The notes under the pieces: model-generated
Seen by the model: only the letters and a program-made list of their open reading frames with translations
Databases searched by the model: none
What the model was told of the DNA's origin: nothing
Shown here: positions 31,800 through 44,992 of the stretch, piece after piece
How the letters are laid out: each line of letters opens with the position of its first letter
Numbering within the stretch: position 1 is the stretch's first letter
Source of the DNA: Vandiemenella viatica
Lineage: Eukaryota; Arthropoda; Insecta; Orthoptera; Morabidae
Direction: 5' to 3'
NCBI GenBank assembly: GCA_031002005.1
Contig: CM061919.1
Span: forward strand, 33,879,088 to 33,943,087
Length of the DNA: 64,000 nt
Program-made: the position numbers and the translations under genes

Positions 31800-33980
31800 T
31801 GTAACAGCCCAATCTCCCAAATCTGCAATACGCTTTCAGACGCCTGTGGACAGTGGTGTATTCGAGAGAGCAGCTAATCTTAAATTATATCAGTGGTGGC
31901 GGCGATGTTACATAAACGTCATAGAGAAGTTAGGCCTTCTGTAATTCTGAATATCATTCCAGAAATAGTAAAAGTTTCCTTAACTACTGACAAAAAAAAA
32001 AAAACAACGAATAATTTATAATAGATTAATACTTTGTTTTAAATTATCCTTTCCTTCAATCAAGCCACCGACCGATATGTAAATTTAAAGATAAATTGTC
32101 AGAAAATTCCCACTGCAACAAAGTTCCAAAAAATTAACACCACATTTGAAACAACAGTAAGGTCCGAAAAATTGTTAGCTGTAAGTAACGGAAGCTTTTT
32201 CAAATCATTGTTCCCTTCAAATTTATTTCTACCTTCATTCTCGTTCACCTACACATATCCTCGACATTATGTCAGCCTATTGCGCAACTTGACGTATCAA
32301 CTCAACTGAAATAAAACTTCTCTGTGTAAATCTATTTTTCTGATCTTGAAGTATGCATAGATTTAAATATTACAATCGCTTGTGTGAACCTTCTCTAGTT
32401 CGGGAGTTTGTATGGCCCTTCACAACACTTTAAACAGTCGCCGCCCCCTGCAGACAATTATTACGTGCCCTTTTCAAACCCTTTCAGGGACTTACGACTC
32501 TTAACCAACACTTTGCCAAATAACTTGCTCCCCATAAACGTTGATCAGAATTCAATTACCAAATCACAAAAAACTTATAATGTTTCACTCCACCTGCACA
32601 GCTTTTCTTTTCCTGTTGTTCGGTGATGGACTGCCTGTTCTCCCGGCTACCCCTACTTATAACATCTCCATATGACGCTACCTCACCCGACGCCAGTAAA
32701 CACCTCGCGCTTCTGCAATAATTGCGCCACACTCAAAAAGTGCCGAATGGGGCCCAAAACGCTCAAATAAAGCCCTAAATAAACCACCGTAATATTACAG
32801 CCCCTTAACTAGATACAAATAATTAATTGAGTCCAAAATTAAGTTTAGAAAAATTCTCTGACAAAGAACAAGCAACTATCTCCTCATCTTTAATGAGGCA
32901 CAAACAAAAACTTTAGGTAACCAACCCATTACTTACTTAAACTCAAATAGTCGAAAATTGGCTCTAGGGGTACAAAGCCAACCTATCCTGCACGCTCAAA
33001 CAATTTAGCAGTGCACATTTAATCGAGATACCAGGTTATGGTTTAGGTATCCATAACCAACTAATTTCTTCAACAAAACCTGTTGACCTCATACCATATC
33101 GTTAAATAATAAAAAAATACTAATTTTTTAAGTCTTTTAATACTCCGCCAACCTGAAAAGTTTTAAAATTCCGGCGGCAACCCATACTCAGCATCCTAAG
33201 ACATCATCAAAATCAGATTGCAGTTCTATAATCTCCAAGTATACTGATTCCGCAAAAGGCAGAAAAAAAAAAAAAAAAAAAAAATTATGAACGTTTGGCA
33301 CATGCCATGCCATTCTACCAAAGAAAACTTTTAAACACCACCAAAATACAATAATTTGTCATGCTTCAAATATTTGATGAAGCTATCATTAATCTCATAA
33401 CGTCTGACTTTAAGGCATGGTTAAAAAAAAAAAATCTCTGGTAACAGAAAAAACTTTCCTAGAGAACCTATGCTCGGGGTACATAAGTACCAAAACAAAT
33501 TTTTTGTCACACAGTAGTGGACAAAAGATAACTTTAGAGAGACTTGGTGTGGGTAAAAGATCCCCCTTTGCGTTCACCGTCTCCTCTTTCTGTCCATTTT
33601 CTAATAGGCAATATCCTATTCCTCAGCAATTTTATTTTTTTATTTTTTTTAAACTAAAATTATCTTCCTCTACGAACGAAAGCAGACTTCAGGTCGATAA
33701 CGTAGTCGTCCCCGAACCATAAGTCCATCTCAGTATATCCCAATATGTACATCAAATCCATAACTATATTTTACAAATTACCCCTATTGAGTGTTATTAT
33801 GTTGTTTTTTCTTTTCTTTCTGAAACGAAAAGAAAAACTCACAAAACAGCAGAGTGACACATCTCTTTCTGAACCTCCGTACACTCAACATGGAATTAAA
33901 AAAAAAACATTAACGATTGTATCTTCTCACAGTGCAAAGTTACTCAACTTAACAATACTTAAACAAAAATTTAGATAATT
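31800..33980. other. No gene seen
   Basis: AT-rich. Open stretches (for example 33417-33722) are low-complexity and carry no domain. On the minus strand around 33720-33660 there is a short readable stretch that could be the tail of the gypsy gag at 34-35 kb, but it is not convincing. Confidence 0.4.
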
Positions 33981-33984
33981 CGAC

Positions 33985-35034
33985 TTAAAATACATTAAAT
34001 CCAAACTCAATTCTCAGCAGAAATCTTCTGCCATATTATAACCTTCGAGTAGAAGGGGAAAAAATCATCAAACAAAGTAACATGATAATTCCTGTGCCCC
34101 AAAATCCAATTAAATCTTTACCCCTGATCCTTCAATTCGAATGCAGTCTTCCTCCTCGTCATCTTCCGAATCAGAAGGATTACCGGAATACTCAAGGAAC
34201 TACCCAATGGTGTGTCATCTATATCCTTTACTATCCGAGTGGTTTATCCACTACACACACAGTGTTAACCACACAAATCTCACTATCAGCCCCTCCCTTT
34301 TCTGTCGCCGTTGGGTGAGACGAGCGACAGTCATTAGTTTTCCGCTCTTCCATTTCAATTTCCTTCAGTACCTTGTCTTTTATGCCCATTATTACCTCCA
34401 TCTCGAAAATATTGGTGTGGGTTTCCACCGTTATGCAGTTGGCCTCTACCTCGATCATTTCCTCCTGAATTCACTGCCTGAAAATGTTTGTTGCGAAAAC
34501 CAGGACGTCCCGTCCACTGATGATTCTCGTTTCTCGTATGGTATGGAACTCGTTCCTCCTGCGCATTCAAATTACGCAAAAGATCAACTGTCTCCCCCAT
34601 AGTCCCTGTTTTCAAGCATACAAAAAATTGCCTACATATTTTTGGTAACTTTGAACCCAGGATATTTATGTACTCATCAGAATACGGATTATTATAATGC
34701 TTACCAAGTAAATAATTCTTCATGAAATAATCTGTGTAAAACCAACATAATCTCTCTTTTTATCCCCATCTGCTGACTAAGAGACCAGAAGTATTTAAAA
34801 AATATGTTTTTAAATAGTTCGTAGGTTACATTTTCTTTTGTTTGTCTATCACTCCTGTCCCTTCAAATGTTTTAGAACCAAAACCACTTTCCTCCTATCA
34901 TCCAGCAAACGGAAATAATCTGATTCCTCAAAACTATTTAAAAAATCGAATGGGTACGGATCCCAAACGGCAAAACAGTAAGCGAAATGTGGATACACGA
35001 GAGTTTTGATTGTTATCTCTAGTTCTGTTCCCAC
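33985..35034 (-). pseudogene. Ty3/gypsy gag remnant, perhaps reaching protease
   Basis: Minus strand. 35034-34849 reads DPYPFDFLNSFEESDYFRLL followed by DDRRKVVLVLKHLKGQ, the pattern of a gypsy capsid N-terminal domain (FL..FE ... DDRK...LKG). After breaks, 34723-34355 reads GSKLPKICRQFFVCLKTGTM, then DLLRNLNAQEE and a Gly/Asn/Arg-rich nucleocapsid-like tail (RGRGQLHNGGNP). Near 34110 LDFGAQEL resembles a damaged aspartyl protease site. A possible primer-binding site on the minus strand (TGGCGACGGAGGGG, about 35470-35457) lies upstream at a sensible distance. No LTR pair was found. It resembles the Asn/Gly-rich gag tail at 3.8 kb and may be the same family. Confidence 0.6.
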
Positions 35035-35039
35035 GCTAT

Positions 35040-35960
35040 CATATAAGCATCATATTAATGGAACAATTAACTTTTATTCCAGTTGTATGCTAGTTATATG
35101 ACGTGAGGGAGGAGCAGGTAACCCCACCATTAATTATTAATATTTTACTATGCTAATTATTAGACGCGGGTGGGGCCAAATTTAGCCATGCGATGCAGGA
35201 GTCTCCGGGACATTATTTATGGATGACAGTAGTTCACGGGTGGCCAACTGAGAATTTAAGAAGTCACTAACTTTTATTGCTGACGCAAAGCATTAACAGG
35301 GCCCAGATGGATATAAACTCAATTAGGATATACTGGTGTGTCCAGAACATTATCTACAGACCACAGATTTGCTCACGGGACCGAAAACGATTTATATGAT
35401 AGGCGGCTCCTGGCTTAAAGCAGCTATCAACCCAAGAAACCTCGTTGGACATCTCCCCTCCGTCGCCAGAAACCAGTTCGTCGGTGTGGCGCCACTCAGG
35501 AAAAAACCTAAAATGCTAAGAAGCTTCATTACATCATGTGACATAACAGAAATATTTTTTATAAGAAAATCATATATTTCCCTTGACTGTCGATGAAAAT
35601 CAATAATATTTACTCTTAGAGAAAAATAATAGGCCAATGTAGGTTGCTATAAAAAGAGTTGGACGCTAACGGAGAAGATAGCATAGATCGGTTGCTTGGA
35701 ATTATCATTGGTAAAAGAACTTTGCATCTTCGGATATTCCACAATTTCAATGTAGTTCCTAGTGAACTACAATAATGTATAATAAACGAGATTAAAGATA
35801 ACGGCTAGCGTGTAAGACGCGTAATTTTGTAGCTCGCAAGTTTTTGTATTCAGAAGGTGTTATTTGTGATTACTGTGTTCGTTGCATCGTATAACTTCTC
35901 TATTGTGCTGAAAAGAACGTTCCTGTAGAGTCAGAATCAACACAATACTGCCATTCTCGT
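35040..35960. other. Unassigned; includes likely 5' region of the CR1-like LINE
   Basis: No gene seen. The part from about 35640 to the ORF1 start is probably LINE 5' untranslated sequence, judged only by position. Confidence 0.35.
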
Positions 35961-35974
35961 GTTACTGTGTAATA

Positions 35975-36694
35975 ATGTGCAGAGGCGGACCCGCGGAGGA
36001 TGAAGCTCCCCCGGCCATGACGGCCGCCCTCGCCGGCATCCCCAACCTGGTGCGAAAGCAAGTGGAGATGGTGCTACAGGGACAAGACACCGTCGACCTC
36101 ATAGTGCGTGCCTTCAGTGAAGCAGTCACTGCAGCAGTTGTGGAAAATCTACGAAGCAACATTGATTTCAGTGGTGAGAAAATAACCCAGCTGAACGAGT
36201 CGATTACCAAGTGCGAGAAAAAGGTATGTGACTTACAAGATAAACTAGCCAGTGTCACTGAAGAACTCGAGCAGTATCAAAGGCGAAATAGCCTCCGCAT
36301 ATTTGGCGTTGCTGAAGAAAAAGGAGAGAATACTGATGCCATTGTGATGGACGTGTTAGAAAATAAACTTGTGGTTAACATTAATTTAGCAGATATTGAC
36401 AGAAGCAATAGGGCTGGTCGACGTAGACCTGGCGTTAAAAAACCTAGAGCGATAATTGTAAAATTTGTGTCTTATAGGAAGAGGGCAGAAGTTTTTCGCG
36501 AAAAACGTAAATTGGCAAAAACTGGTGTCACAATCCGTGAAGATCCCACTGCCGAACGTCTGAAACTGCTGAGTGCAGCAATTGATAAGTTCGGAATTAA
36601 AAATGTTTGGACATATGACGGTCGAATTGTAATAAACAATGGAAGTGCAAATACCTCCATCTGCACATTAGTGGAACTTAAAAATATCAAATAA
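35975..36694 (+). CDS. LINE ORF1 protein (RNA-binding), intact frame
   Basis: 239 codons from ATG 35975 to TAA, no interruption. Residues about 70-105 (ITQLNESITKCEKKVCDLQD and following) are coiled-coil-like. Residues about 105-205 (RRNSLRIFGVAEEKGENTDA, DIDRSNRAGRRRPGVKKPRA, IIVKFVSYRKRAEVFREKRK) fit the RRM-like plus C-terminal fold of the L1-ORF1-like 'Transposase_22' family, which in CR1/L2-type LINEs forms trimers coating the element RNA. An Ala/Pro-rich N-terminus precedes it. The ORF2 endonuclease follows about 400 nt downstream in the same direction, as expected for a two-ORF LINE. Confidence 0.8.
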   Translation: MCRGGPAEDEAPPAMTAALAGIPNLVRKQVEMVLQGQDTVDLIVRAFSEAVTAAVVENLRSNIDFSGEKITQLNESITKCEKKVCDLQDKLASVTEELEQYQRRNSLRIFGVAEEKGENTDAIVMDVLENKLVVNINLADIDRSNRAGRRRPGVKKPRAIIVKFVSYRKRAEVFREKRKLAKTGVTIREDPTAERLKLLSAAIDKFGIKNVWTYDGRIVINNGSANTSICTLVELKNIK

Positions 36695-37089
36695 AATTTG
36701 CGAGTTCAAATTATAGTACTATAGTAATTTTTGTTTTCTAAATTTTTACAACCAGTATTAATTTTAAGTAACATAATTAATTCTTTTTTTTATTTCTTCT
36801 TATCGCAACTAGTTTATATCACTATCTAATTTAATATTTGTATTAGCTGACTTATTATTCCTGTAAAATTAATTTTAAAAGTGTTGGTTGACAGTTGTGG
36901 GACATTCGAGCACAAACTCTGCAAATTTTTCGCTCTTCTTCCGGACGTTACTTTTAGCTTACGGCTTCTCGTTTAATTTGGACAGCCCTGTGAATGTCGC
37001 CATTGACTCCCCCACCACCGCATTCCAAGCGCACTGACATAACAACCCACCCTAGCTGTGTATCACTGTAAAAAGTAACAGAGATAAGT

Positions 37090-39361
37090 TCACAAGCACT
37101 TCACGTTGCACATATTAGTACACAATCTCTCGTCGCACATTTTGCTGAGTTTCAATATATTTTTGAAACTCCGGATTTGACGTAATTCTTGTCTCGGAGT
37201 CATGGTTAAAACCATCAATTAGCGACAACTTCATAGAGTTAAATGGTTACACTCTCTACAGAAATGATAGATTAAAGAGAAGGGGAGGTTCAATATATTT
37301 TTGAAACTCCGGATTTGACGTAATTCTTGTCTCGGAGTCATGGTTAAAACCATCAATTAGCGACAACTTCATAGAGTTAAATGGTTACACTCTCTACAGA
37401 AATGATAGATTAAAGAGAAGGGGAGGTGGAGTGGCTGCTTACGTCAGATCTAACATAAAAGTTACAATTAGGATTGCCTCCGATAGTACTAGGGATAAAT
37501 ACCCCGAATTTATTTTTCTAGAATTAATTATACAAAACAAAATGTGTTTAATTTCCCCCAAATGCTGGTAATTTAGATTCATTTTATGCAGCCCTATCCT
37601 CACTTGTTCCAGAATACGAACATTTAATTTTGATGGGTGATCTTAACACAAACTTATTAAATTATCAACCCTCCACCATAAATTTAAAGCGAACCATTGA
37701 AGCTTATGGTTTGAATATTCTCCCACTAAATACCACTCACCATGTCGGAAATAGTCAAATATTAATTGACCTCATTATAATAAAGCAAAACGATAAGATT
37801 TTAAACTACGGTCAGCTATGCGTCCCAGGTATATCCGGACATGACATCATACACACTTCATACCATCTAGAAACTCTGAGACACCAACCAAGAACAATAA
37901 CATACAGAAATCTTAGACAAATTAACTACGAGGCATTACTGACTGACGCGACCAATACGAAATTTACACACTGACTTATATTGACGCTAAAATCGCAAAA
38001 CTGACCGATATGATTACTGAACTGTATGACAGACACGCCCCACCTAAGAAAAAGAAAGTTAAACGAGCTCCAGCACCATGGCTAACTGAAGACATAAGAC
38101 AACTTATGAGCGAAAGAGATACTGCTCATAGACTTTGCAGACGAAACTCCTCAGACGATAACTACCAACACTATATAAAACTGCGCAATCGTACTAAGCA
38201 AGGCATGAGAAACGCTAAACTTCGTTACGCTCATAAGGTCATTACTGAAAGCACAACCCCTACTGCTTTGTGGAAGAACCTTCGCGCCTTTGGAATTGAC
38301 AGAAGAATTACATCTCAGATATTCTCTAGACAAGCTCAACAGTCACTTTTCAACTCGGGGAGTCGAAATTGACCCCTCATTAAAAACAAGTAATTCACCA
38401 AAATTCGATCGTAAACAACACCCAACAATTTCACTTGTCACTTACGACTACAAAGCAAGTGAGGAAAGCTATTGCGCGAATAAAATCTAATGCAAAATAG
38501 GTAGATGACATCGATATCAAAATGTTTAATAACATATTGGATGTAATCACCCCATTTATAAAACATATCTTTAATTTTTCTATTCTTACTGGATCATATC
38601 CAAAAGTTTGGAAGATGGCCTTAATCAAACCATTACCAAAGAAAACCTCGCCTGTTGAACCGTTAGATATCGACCAATAAGTTTATTACCTACCATTTCA
38701 AAGGCTCTTGAATACGTAGTTCATGATCAAACCACTATGCACCTTAATGCGCACAACAAACTAGATAATTTTCAGTGCGGCTTTCGAAAAAACCGCAGTA
38801 CGGCGACTGCATTAATAAAGGTAACAGACGACATAAAACTTGCTATGGACAGAAGAAAAATAACAATAGTGATACTTCTTGATTTCAGCAAGGCATTGGA
38901 CACCGTTGACCTTGACATACTCCTGTCCAAACTGAGGAGATTAAATTTTTCCAGTGGCACTGTTGACTGGTTCGAAGCGTATTTGAGGAACCTTCAGCAT
39001 TGTGTTACGGATCCCAATGGAAACAGATCGCCATGTGAAACTGCAAACAGTGGTGTCCCTCAGGGCTCAGTCCTGGGGCCACTTCTTTTTTCTATATATA
39101 TTAACGATGTGGCTAGTATCTTACGTTACTGTTATTACCATCTGTACGCTGACGACCTACAACTATACCTTAGTGCATCACCAAATGATATACTCAATAT
39201 AATACAGCAAATAAATTCAAACCTTAAGAATCTTTGTGATTGAGCAATGAGACTTGGATTAAAAATCCCTCTAAATCTCAGGCTGTTCTTATTGCTAGTC
39301 CAAAACTGATAGGCAGCAACTTCACATCAAATCTCCCAAAAATAAAGCTTCAGGGAACAAA
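37090..39361 (+). pseudogene. CR1-like LINE ORF2: endonuclease and reverse transcriptase, broken and 3' truncated
   Basis: Endonuclease: VILVSESWLKPSISDNF at 37190 (carrying the catalytic Glu), GYTLYRNDRLKRRGGGVAAY, then LILMGDLNTNL at 37622 (catalytic Asp-Leu-Asn) and SGHDII near 37840 (the SDH position). Linker: LYDRHAPPKKKKVKRAPAPW at 38020. RT: CGFRKNRSTATALIKV at 38777, LLDFSKALDTVD, NSGVPQGSVLGPLLFSIYIN at 39045 and the YADD active site at 39145. At least five stops or frame changes occur, plus a 138-bp tandem duplication in the endonuclease. The frame stops at 39241 and LINE sequence ends near 39360, where satellite DNA begins. The RT thumb and 3' end are missing. Confidence 0.85.
37151..37427 (+). 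repeat. 138-bp tandem duplication within the LINE endonuclease
   Basis: Two essentially identical copies, 37151-37288 and 37289-37426. 138 bp equals 46 codons, so the duplication itself keeps frame. Both copies include the Glu-containing SESWLK block. Confidence 0.93.
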
Positions 39362-42300
39362 TGCGGCTTGGACCAGATGGATAATGTGCGAAGGGTGCAA
39401 GCAAATACATCCAGTGAGGACCGTGCGTATGGTGGTTGTAGTTACGTTAGAATGCGGTTTGGACCAGACGGATAATGTGCGAAGGGTGCAAGCAAATACA
39501 TCCAGTGAGGACCGTGCGTATGGCGGTTGTGGTTACGTTGGAATGCGGCTTGGACCAGATGGATAATGTGCGAAGGGTGCAAGCAAATACATCCAGTGAG
39601 GACCGTGCGTATGGCGGTTGTAGTTTCGTTAAAATGCGGCTTGGACCAGACGGATAATGTCGCGAGGGGCGTAAGCAAATACATCCAGTGAGGACCGTGC
39701 GTATGGCGGTTGTGGTTACGTTGGAATGCGGCTTGGACCAGATGGATAATGTGCGAAGGGTGCAAGCAAATACATCCAGTGAGGACCGTGCATATGGCGG
39801 TTGTGGTTACGTTGGAATGCGGCTTGGACCAGACGGATAATGTGCGAAGGGTGCAAACAAATACATCCAGTGAGGACCGTGCGTATGGCGGTTGTGGTTA
39901 CGTTGGAATGCGGCTTGGACCAGATGGATAATGTGCGAAGGGTGCAAGCAAATACATCCAGTGAGGACCGTGCGTATGGCGGTTGTGGTTACGTTGGAAT
40001 GCGGCTTGGACCAGATGGATAATGTGCGAAGGGTGCAAGCAAATACATCCAGTGAGGACCGTGCGTATGGCGGTTGTGGTTACGTTGGAATGCGGCTTGG
40101 ACCAGACGGATAATGTCGCGAAGGGTGCAAGCAAATACATCCAGTGAGGACCGTGCGTATGGCGGTTGTGGTTACGTTGGAATGCGGCTTGGACCAGATG
40201 GATAATGTCGCGAAGGGTGCAAGCAAATACATCCAGTGAGGACCGTGCGTATGGCGGTTGTGGTTACGTTAGAATGCGGTTTGGACCAGACGGATAATGT
40301 GCGAAGGGTGCAAGCAAATACATCCAGTGAGGACCGTGCGTATGGCGGTTGTGGTTATGTTGGAATGCGGCTTGGACCAGATGGATAATGTCGCGAGGGG
40401 CGTAAGCAAATACATCCAGTGAAGACCGTGCGTATGGCGGTTGTGATTACGTTGGAATGCGGTTTGGACCTGATGGATAATGTCGCGAGGGGCGTAAGCA
40501 AATACATCCAGTGAGGACCGTGCGTATGGTGGTTGTGGTTACGTTGGAATGCGGCTTGGACCAGATGGATAATGTCGCGAAGGGTGCAAGCAAATACATC
40601 CAGTGAGGACCGTGCGTATGGTGGTTGTGGTTACGTTGGAATGCGGCTTGCGACCAGATGGTAATGTGGCGAAGGGTGCAAGCAAATACATCCAGTGAGG
40701 ACCGTGCGTATGGGTTGTGTTACGTTAGAATGCGGTTTGGACCAGACGGATAATGTGCGAAGGGTGCAAGCAAATACATCCAGTGAGGACGTGCGTATGG
40801 CGGTTGTAGTTACGTTGGAATGCGGCTTGGACCAGTGGATAATGTGCGAAGGGTGCAAGCAAATACATCCAGTGAGGACCGTGCGTATGGCGTTGTGGTT
40901 ACGTTGGAATGCGGCTTGGACCAGACGGATAATGTGCGAAGGGTGCAAGCAAATACATCCAGTGAGGACCGTGCGTATGGCGTTGTGGTTACGTTGGAAT
41001 GCGGCTTGGACCAGATGGATAATGTGCGAAGGGTGCAAACAAATACATCCAGTGAGGACCGTGCGTATGGGCGGTTGTGGTTACGTTGGAATGCGGCTTG
41101 GACCAGATGGATAATGTGCGAAGGGTGCAAACAAATACATCCAGTGAGGACCGTGCGTATGGCGGTTGTGGTTACGTTGGAATGCGGCTTGGACCAGATG
41201 GATAATGTGCGAAGGGTGCAAGCAAATACATCCAGTGAGGACCGTGCGTATGGCGGTTGTGGTTACGTTGGAATGCGGCTTGGACCAGGATAATGTGCGA
41301 AGGGTGCAAGCAAATACTCCAGTGAGGACCGTGCGTATGGCGGTTGTGGTTACGTTGGAATGCGGCTTGGGACCAGACGGATAATGTGCGAAGGGTGCAA
41401 GCAAATACATCAGTGAGGACCGTGCGTATGGCGGTTGTGGTTACGTTGGAATGCGGCTTGGACCAGACGGATAATGTGCGAAGGGTGCAAGCAAATACAT
41501 CCAGTGAGGACCGTGCGTATGGCGGTTGTGGTTACGTTGGAATGCGGCTTGGACCAGACGGATAATGTGCGAAGGGCAAGCAAATACATCCAGTGAGGAC
41601 CGTGCGTATGGCGGTTGTGGTTACGTTGGAATGCGGCTTGGACCAGATGGATAATGTGCGAAGGTGCAAACAAATACATCCAGTGAGGACCGTGCGTTAT
41701 GGCGGTTGTGGTTACGTTGGAATGCGGCTTGGACCAGATGGATAATGTGCGAAGGGTGCAAGCAAATACATCCAGTGAGGACCGTGCGTATGGCGGTTGT
41801 GGTTACGTTGGAATGCGGCTTGGACCAGATGGATAATGTGCGAAGGGTGCAAGCAAATACATCCAGTGAGGACCGTGCGTTGGCGGTTGTGGTTACGTTG
41901 GAATGCGGCTTGGACCAGACGGATAATGTGCGAAGGGTGCAAGCAAATACATCCAGTGAGGACCGTGCTATGGCGGTTGTGGTTACGTTGGAATGCGGCT
42001 TGGACCAGATGGATAATGTGCGAAGGTGCAAGCAATACATCCAGTGAGGACCGTGCGTATGGCGGTTGTGGTTACGTTAGAATGCGGTTTGGACCAATGG
42101 ATAATGTGCGAAGGGTGCAAGCAAATACATCCAGTGAGGACCGTGCGTATGGCGTTGTGGTTACGTTAGGAATGCGGCTTGGACCAGATGGATAATGTCG
42201 CGAGGGTGCGTAAGCAAATACATCCAGTGAAGACCGTGCGTATGGCGGTTGTGATTACGTTGGAATGCGGTTTGGACCTGATGGATAATGTTGCGAGGGG

Positions 42301-44976
42301 CGTAAGCAAATACATCAGTGAGGACCGTGCGTATGGTGGTTGTGGTTACGTTGGAATGCGGCTTGGACCAGATGGATAATGTCGCGAAGGGTGCAAGCAA
42401 ATACATCCAGTGAGGACCGTGCGTATGGCGGTTGTAGTTTCGTTAGAATGCGGCTTGGACCAGACGGATAATATCGCGAGGGGCGTAAGCAAATACATCC
42501 AGTGAGGACCGTGCGTATGGCGGTTGTAGTTACGTTAGAATGCGGTTTGGACCAGACGGATAATGTGCGAAGGGTACAAGCAATACATCCAGTGAGGACC
42601 GTGCGTATGGCGGTTGTGGTTACGTTGGAATGCGGCTTGGACCAGATGGATAATGTCGGCGAAGGGTGCAAGCAAATACATCCAGTGAGGACCGTGTGTA
42701 TGGTGGTTGTAGTTACGTTAGAATGCGGTTTGGACCAGACGGATAATGTGCGAAGGGTGCAAGCAAATACATCCAGTGAGGACCGTGCGTATGGGCGGTT
42801 GTGGTTACGTTGGAATGCGGCTTGGACCAGATGGATAATGTCGCGAAGGGTGCAAGCAAATACATCCAGTGAGGACCGTGCGTATGGTGGTTGTAGTTAC
42901 GTTAGAATGCGGTTTGGACCAGACGGATAATGTGCGAAGGGTGCAAGCAAATACATCCAGTGAGGACCGTGCGTATGGCGGTTGTGGTTACGTTGGAATA
43001 CGGCTTGGACCAGATGGATAATGTGCGAAGGGTGCAAGCAAATACATCCAGTGAGGACCGTGCGTTATGGCGGTTGTGGTTATGTTGGAATGCGGCTTGG
43101 ACCAGATGGATAATGTCGCGAGGGGCGTAAGCAAATACATCCAGTGAGGACCGTGCGTATGGCGGTTGTGATTACGTTGGAATGCGGTTTGGACCTGATG
43201 GATAATGTCGCGAGGGGCGTAAGCAAATACATCCAGTGAGGACCGTGCGTATGGCGGTTGTGATTACGTTGGAATGCGGTTTGGACCTGATGGATAATGT
43301 CCGCGAGGGGCGTAAGCAAATACATCCAGTGAAGACCGTGTGTATGGCGGTTGTGGTTATGTTGGAATGCGGCTTGGACCAGATGGATAATGTCGCGAGG
43401 GGCGTAAGCAAATACATCCAGTGAAGACCGTGCGTATGGCGGTTGTGATTACGTTGGAATGCGGTTTGGACCTGATGGATAATGTCGCGAGGGGCGTAAG
43501 CAAATACATCCAGTGAGGACCGTGCGTATGGTGGTTGTGGTTATGTTGGAATGCGGCTTGGACCAGATGGATAATGTCGCGAAGGGTGCAAGCAAATACA
43601 TCCAGTGAGGGACCGTGCGTATGGCGGTTGTAGTTTCGTTAGAATGCGGCTTGGACCAGATGGATAATGTGCGAAGGGGTGCAAGCAAATACATCCAGTG
43701 AGGACCGTGCGTATGGCGGTTGTGGTTATGTTGGAATGCGGCTTGGACCAGATGGATAATGTCGCGAGGGGCGTAAGCAAATACATCCAGTGAAGACCGT
43801 GCGTATGGCGGTGTAGTTACGTTAGAATGCGGCTTGGACCAGATGGATAATGTCGCCAAGGGTGCAAGCTAATACATCCAGTGAGGACCGTGCGTATGGC
43901 GGTTGTAGTTACGTTGGAATGCGGTTTGGACCAGATGGATAATGTGCGAAGGGTGCAAGCAAATACATCCAGTGAGGACCGTGCGTATGGCGGTTGTGGT
44001 TACGTTGGAATGCGGCTTGGACCAGATGGATAATGTCGCGAAGGGTGCAAGCAAAATACATCCAGTGAGGACCGTGCGTATGGCGGTTGTGGTTATGTTG
44101 GAATGCGGCTTGGACCAGATGGATAATGTCGCGAGGGGCGTAAGCAAATACATCCAGTGAGGACCGTGCGTATGGCGGTTGTAGTTACGTTGGAATGCGG
44201 TTTTGGACCAGACGGATAATGTGCGAAGGGTGCAAGCAAATACATCCAGTGAGGACCGTGCGTATGGCGGTTGTGGTTATGTTGGAATGCGGCTTGGACC
44301 AGATGGATAATGTCGCGAGGGGCGTAAGCAAATACATCCAGTGAGGACCGTGCGTATGGTGGTTGTGGTTACGTTGGAATGCGGCTTGGACCAGATGGAT
44401 AATGTCGCGAAGGGTGCAAGCTAATACATCCAGTGAGGACCGTGCGTATGGCGGTTGTAGTTCCTTTGGAATGCGGCTTGGACCAGATGGATAATGTCGC
44501 GAAGGGTGCAAGCAAATACATCCAGTGAGGACCGTGCGTATGGTGGTTGTAGTTACGTTGGAATGCGGTTTGGACCAGACGGTAATGTGGCGAAGGGTGC
44601 AAGCAAATACATCCAGTGAGGACCGTGCGTATGGCGGTTGTGGTTACGTTGGAATGCGGCTTGGACCAGATGGATAATGTCGCGAAGTTTGCAAGCAAAT
44701 ACATCCAGTGAGGACCGTGCGTATGGTGGTTGTAGTTACGTTAGAATGCGGTTTGGACCAGACGGATAATGTCGCGAAGGGTGCAAGCAAATACATCCAG
44801 TGAGGACCGTGCGTATGGCGGTTGTGGTTACGTTGGAATGCGGCTTGGACCAGATGGATAATGTCGCGAAGGGTGCAAGCAAATACATCCAGTGAGGACC
44901 GTGCGTATGGCGGTTGTGGTTATGTTGGAATGCGGCTTGGACCAGATGGATATTGCCGCGAGCGGCGTAAGCAATT
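39362..44976. repeat. Satellite array, homogeneous part, 91/92-bp unit
   Basis: About 60 head-to-tail units built around GCAAATACATCCAGTGAGGA, CCGTGCGTATGGCGGTTGTG, TTACGTTGGAATGCGGCTTG and ACCAGATGGATAATG. Two interspersed unit types differ at the junction: GTGCGAAGGGTGCAAGC (91 bp) and GTCGCGAGGGGCGTAAGC or GTCGCGAAGGGTGCAAGC (92 bp). Neighbouring units are nearly identical, which points to recent amplification or gene-conversion-like homogenisation. Apparent open frames on both strands are by-products of the repeat. Single-base deletions cluster at about 40.65-42.2 kb. Confidence 0.97.
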
Positions 44977-44992
44977 ACATCCAGTGAGACCG

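Noticed and set aside
34141..34602. 153-codon plus-strand open frame with a Ser run
   Set aside because: It is antisense to the gypsy gag remnant, which carries the recognisable motifs.
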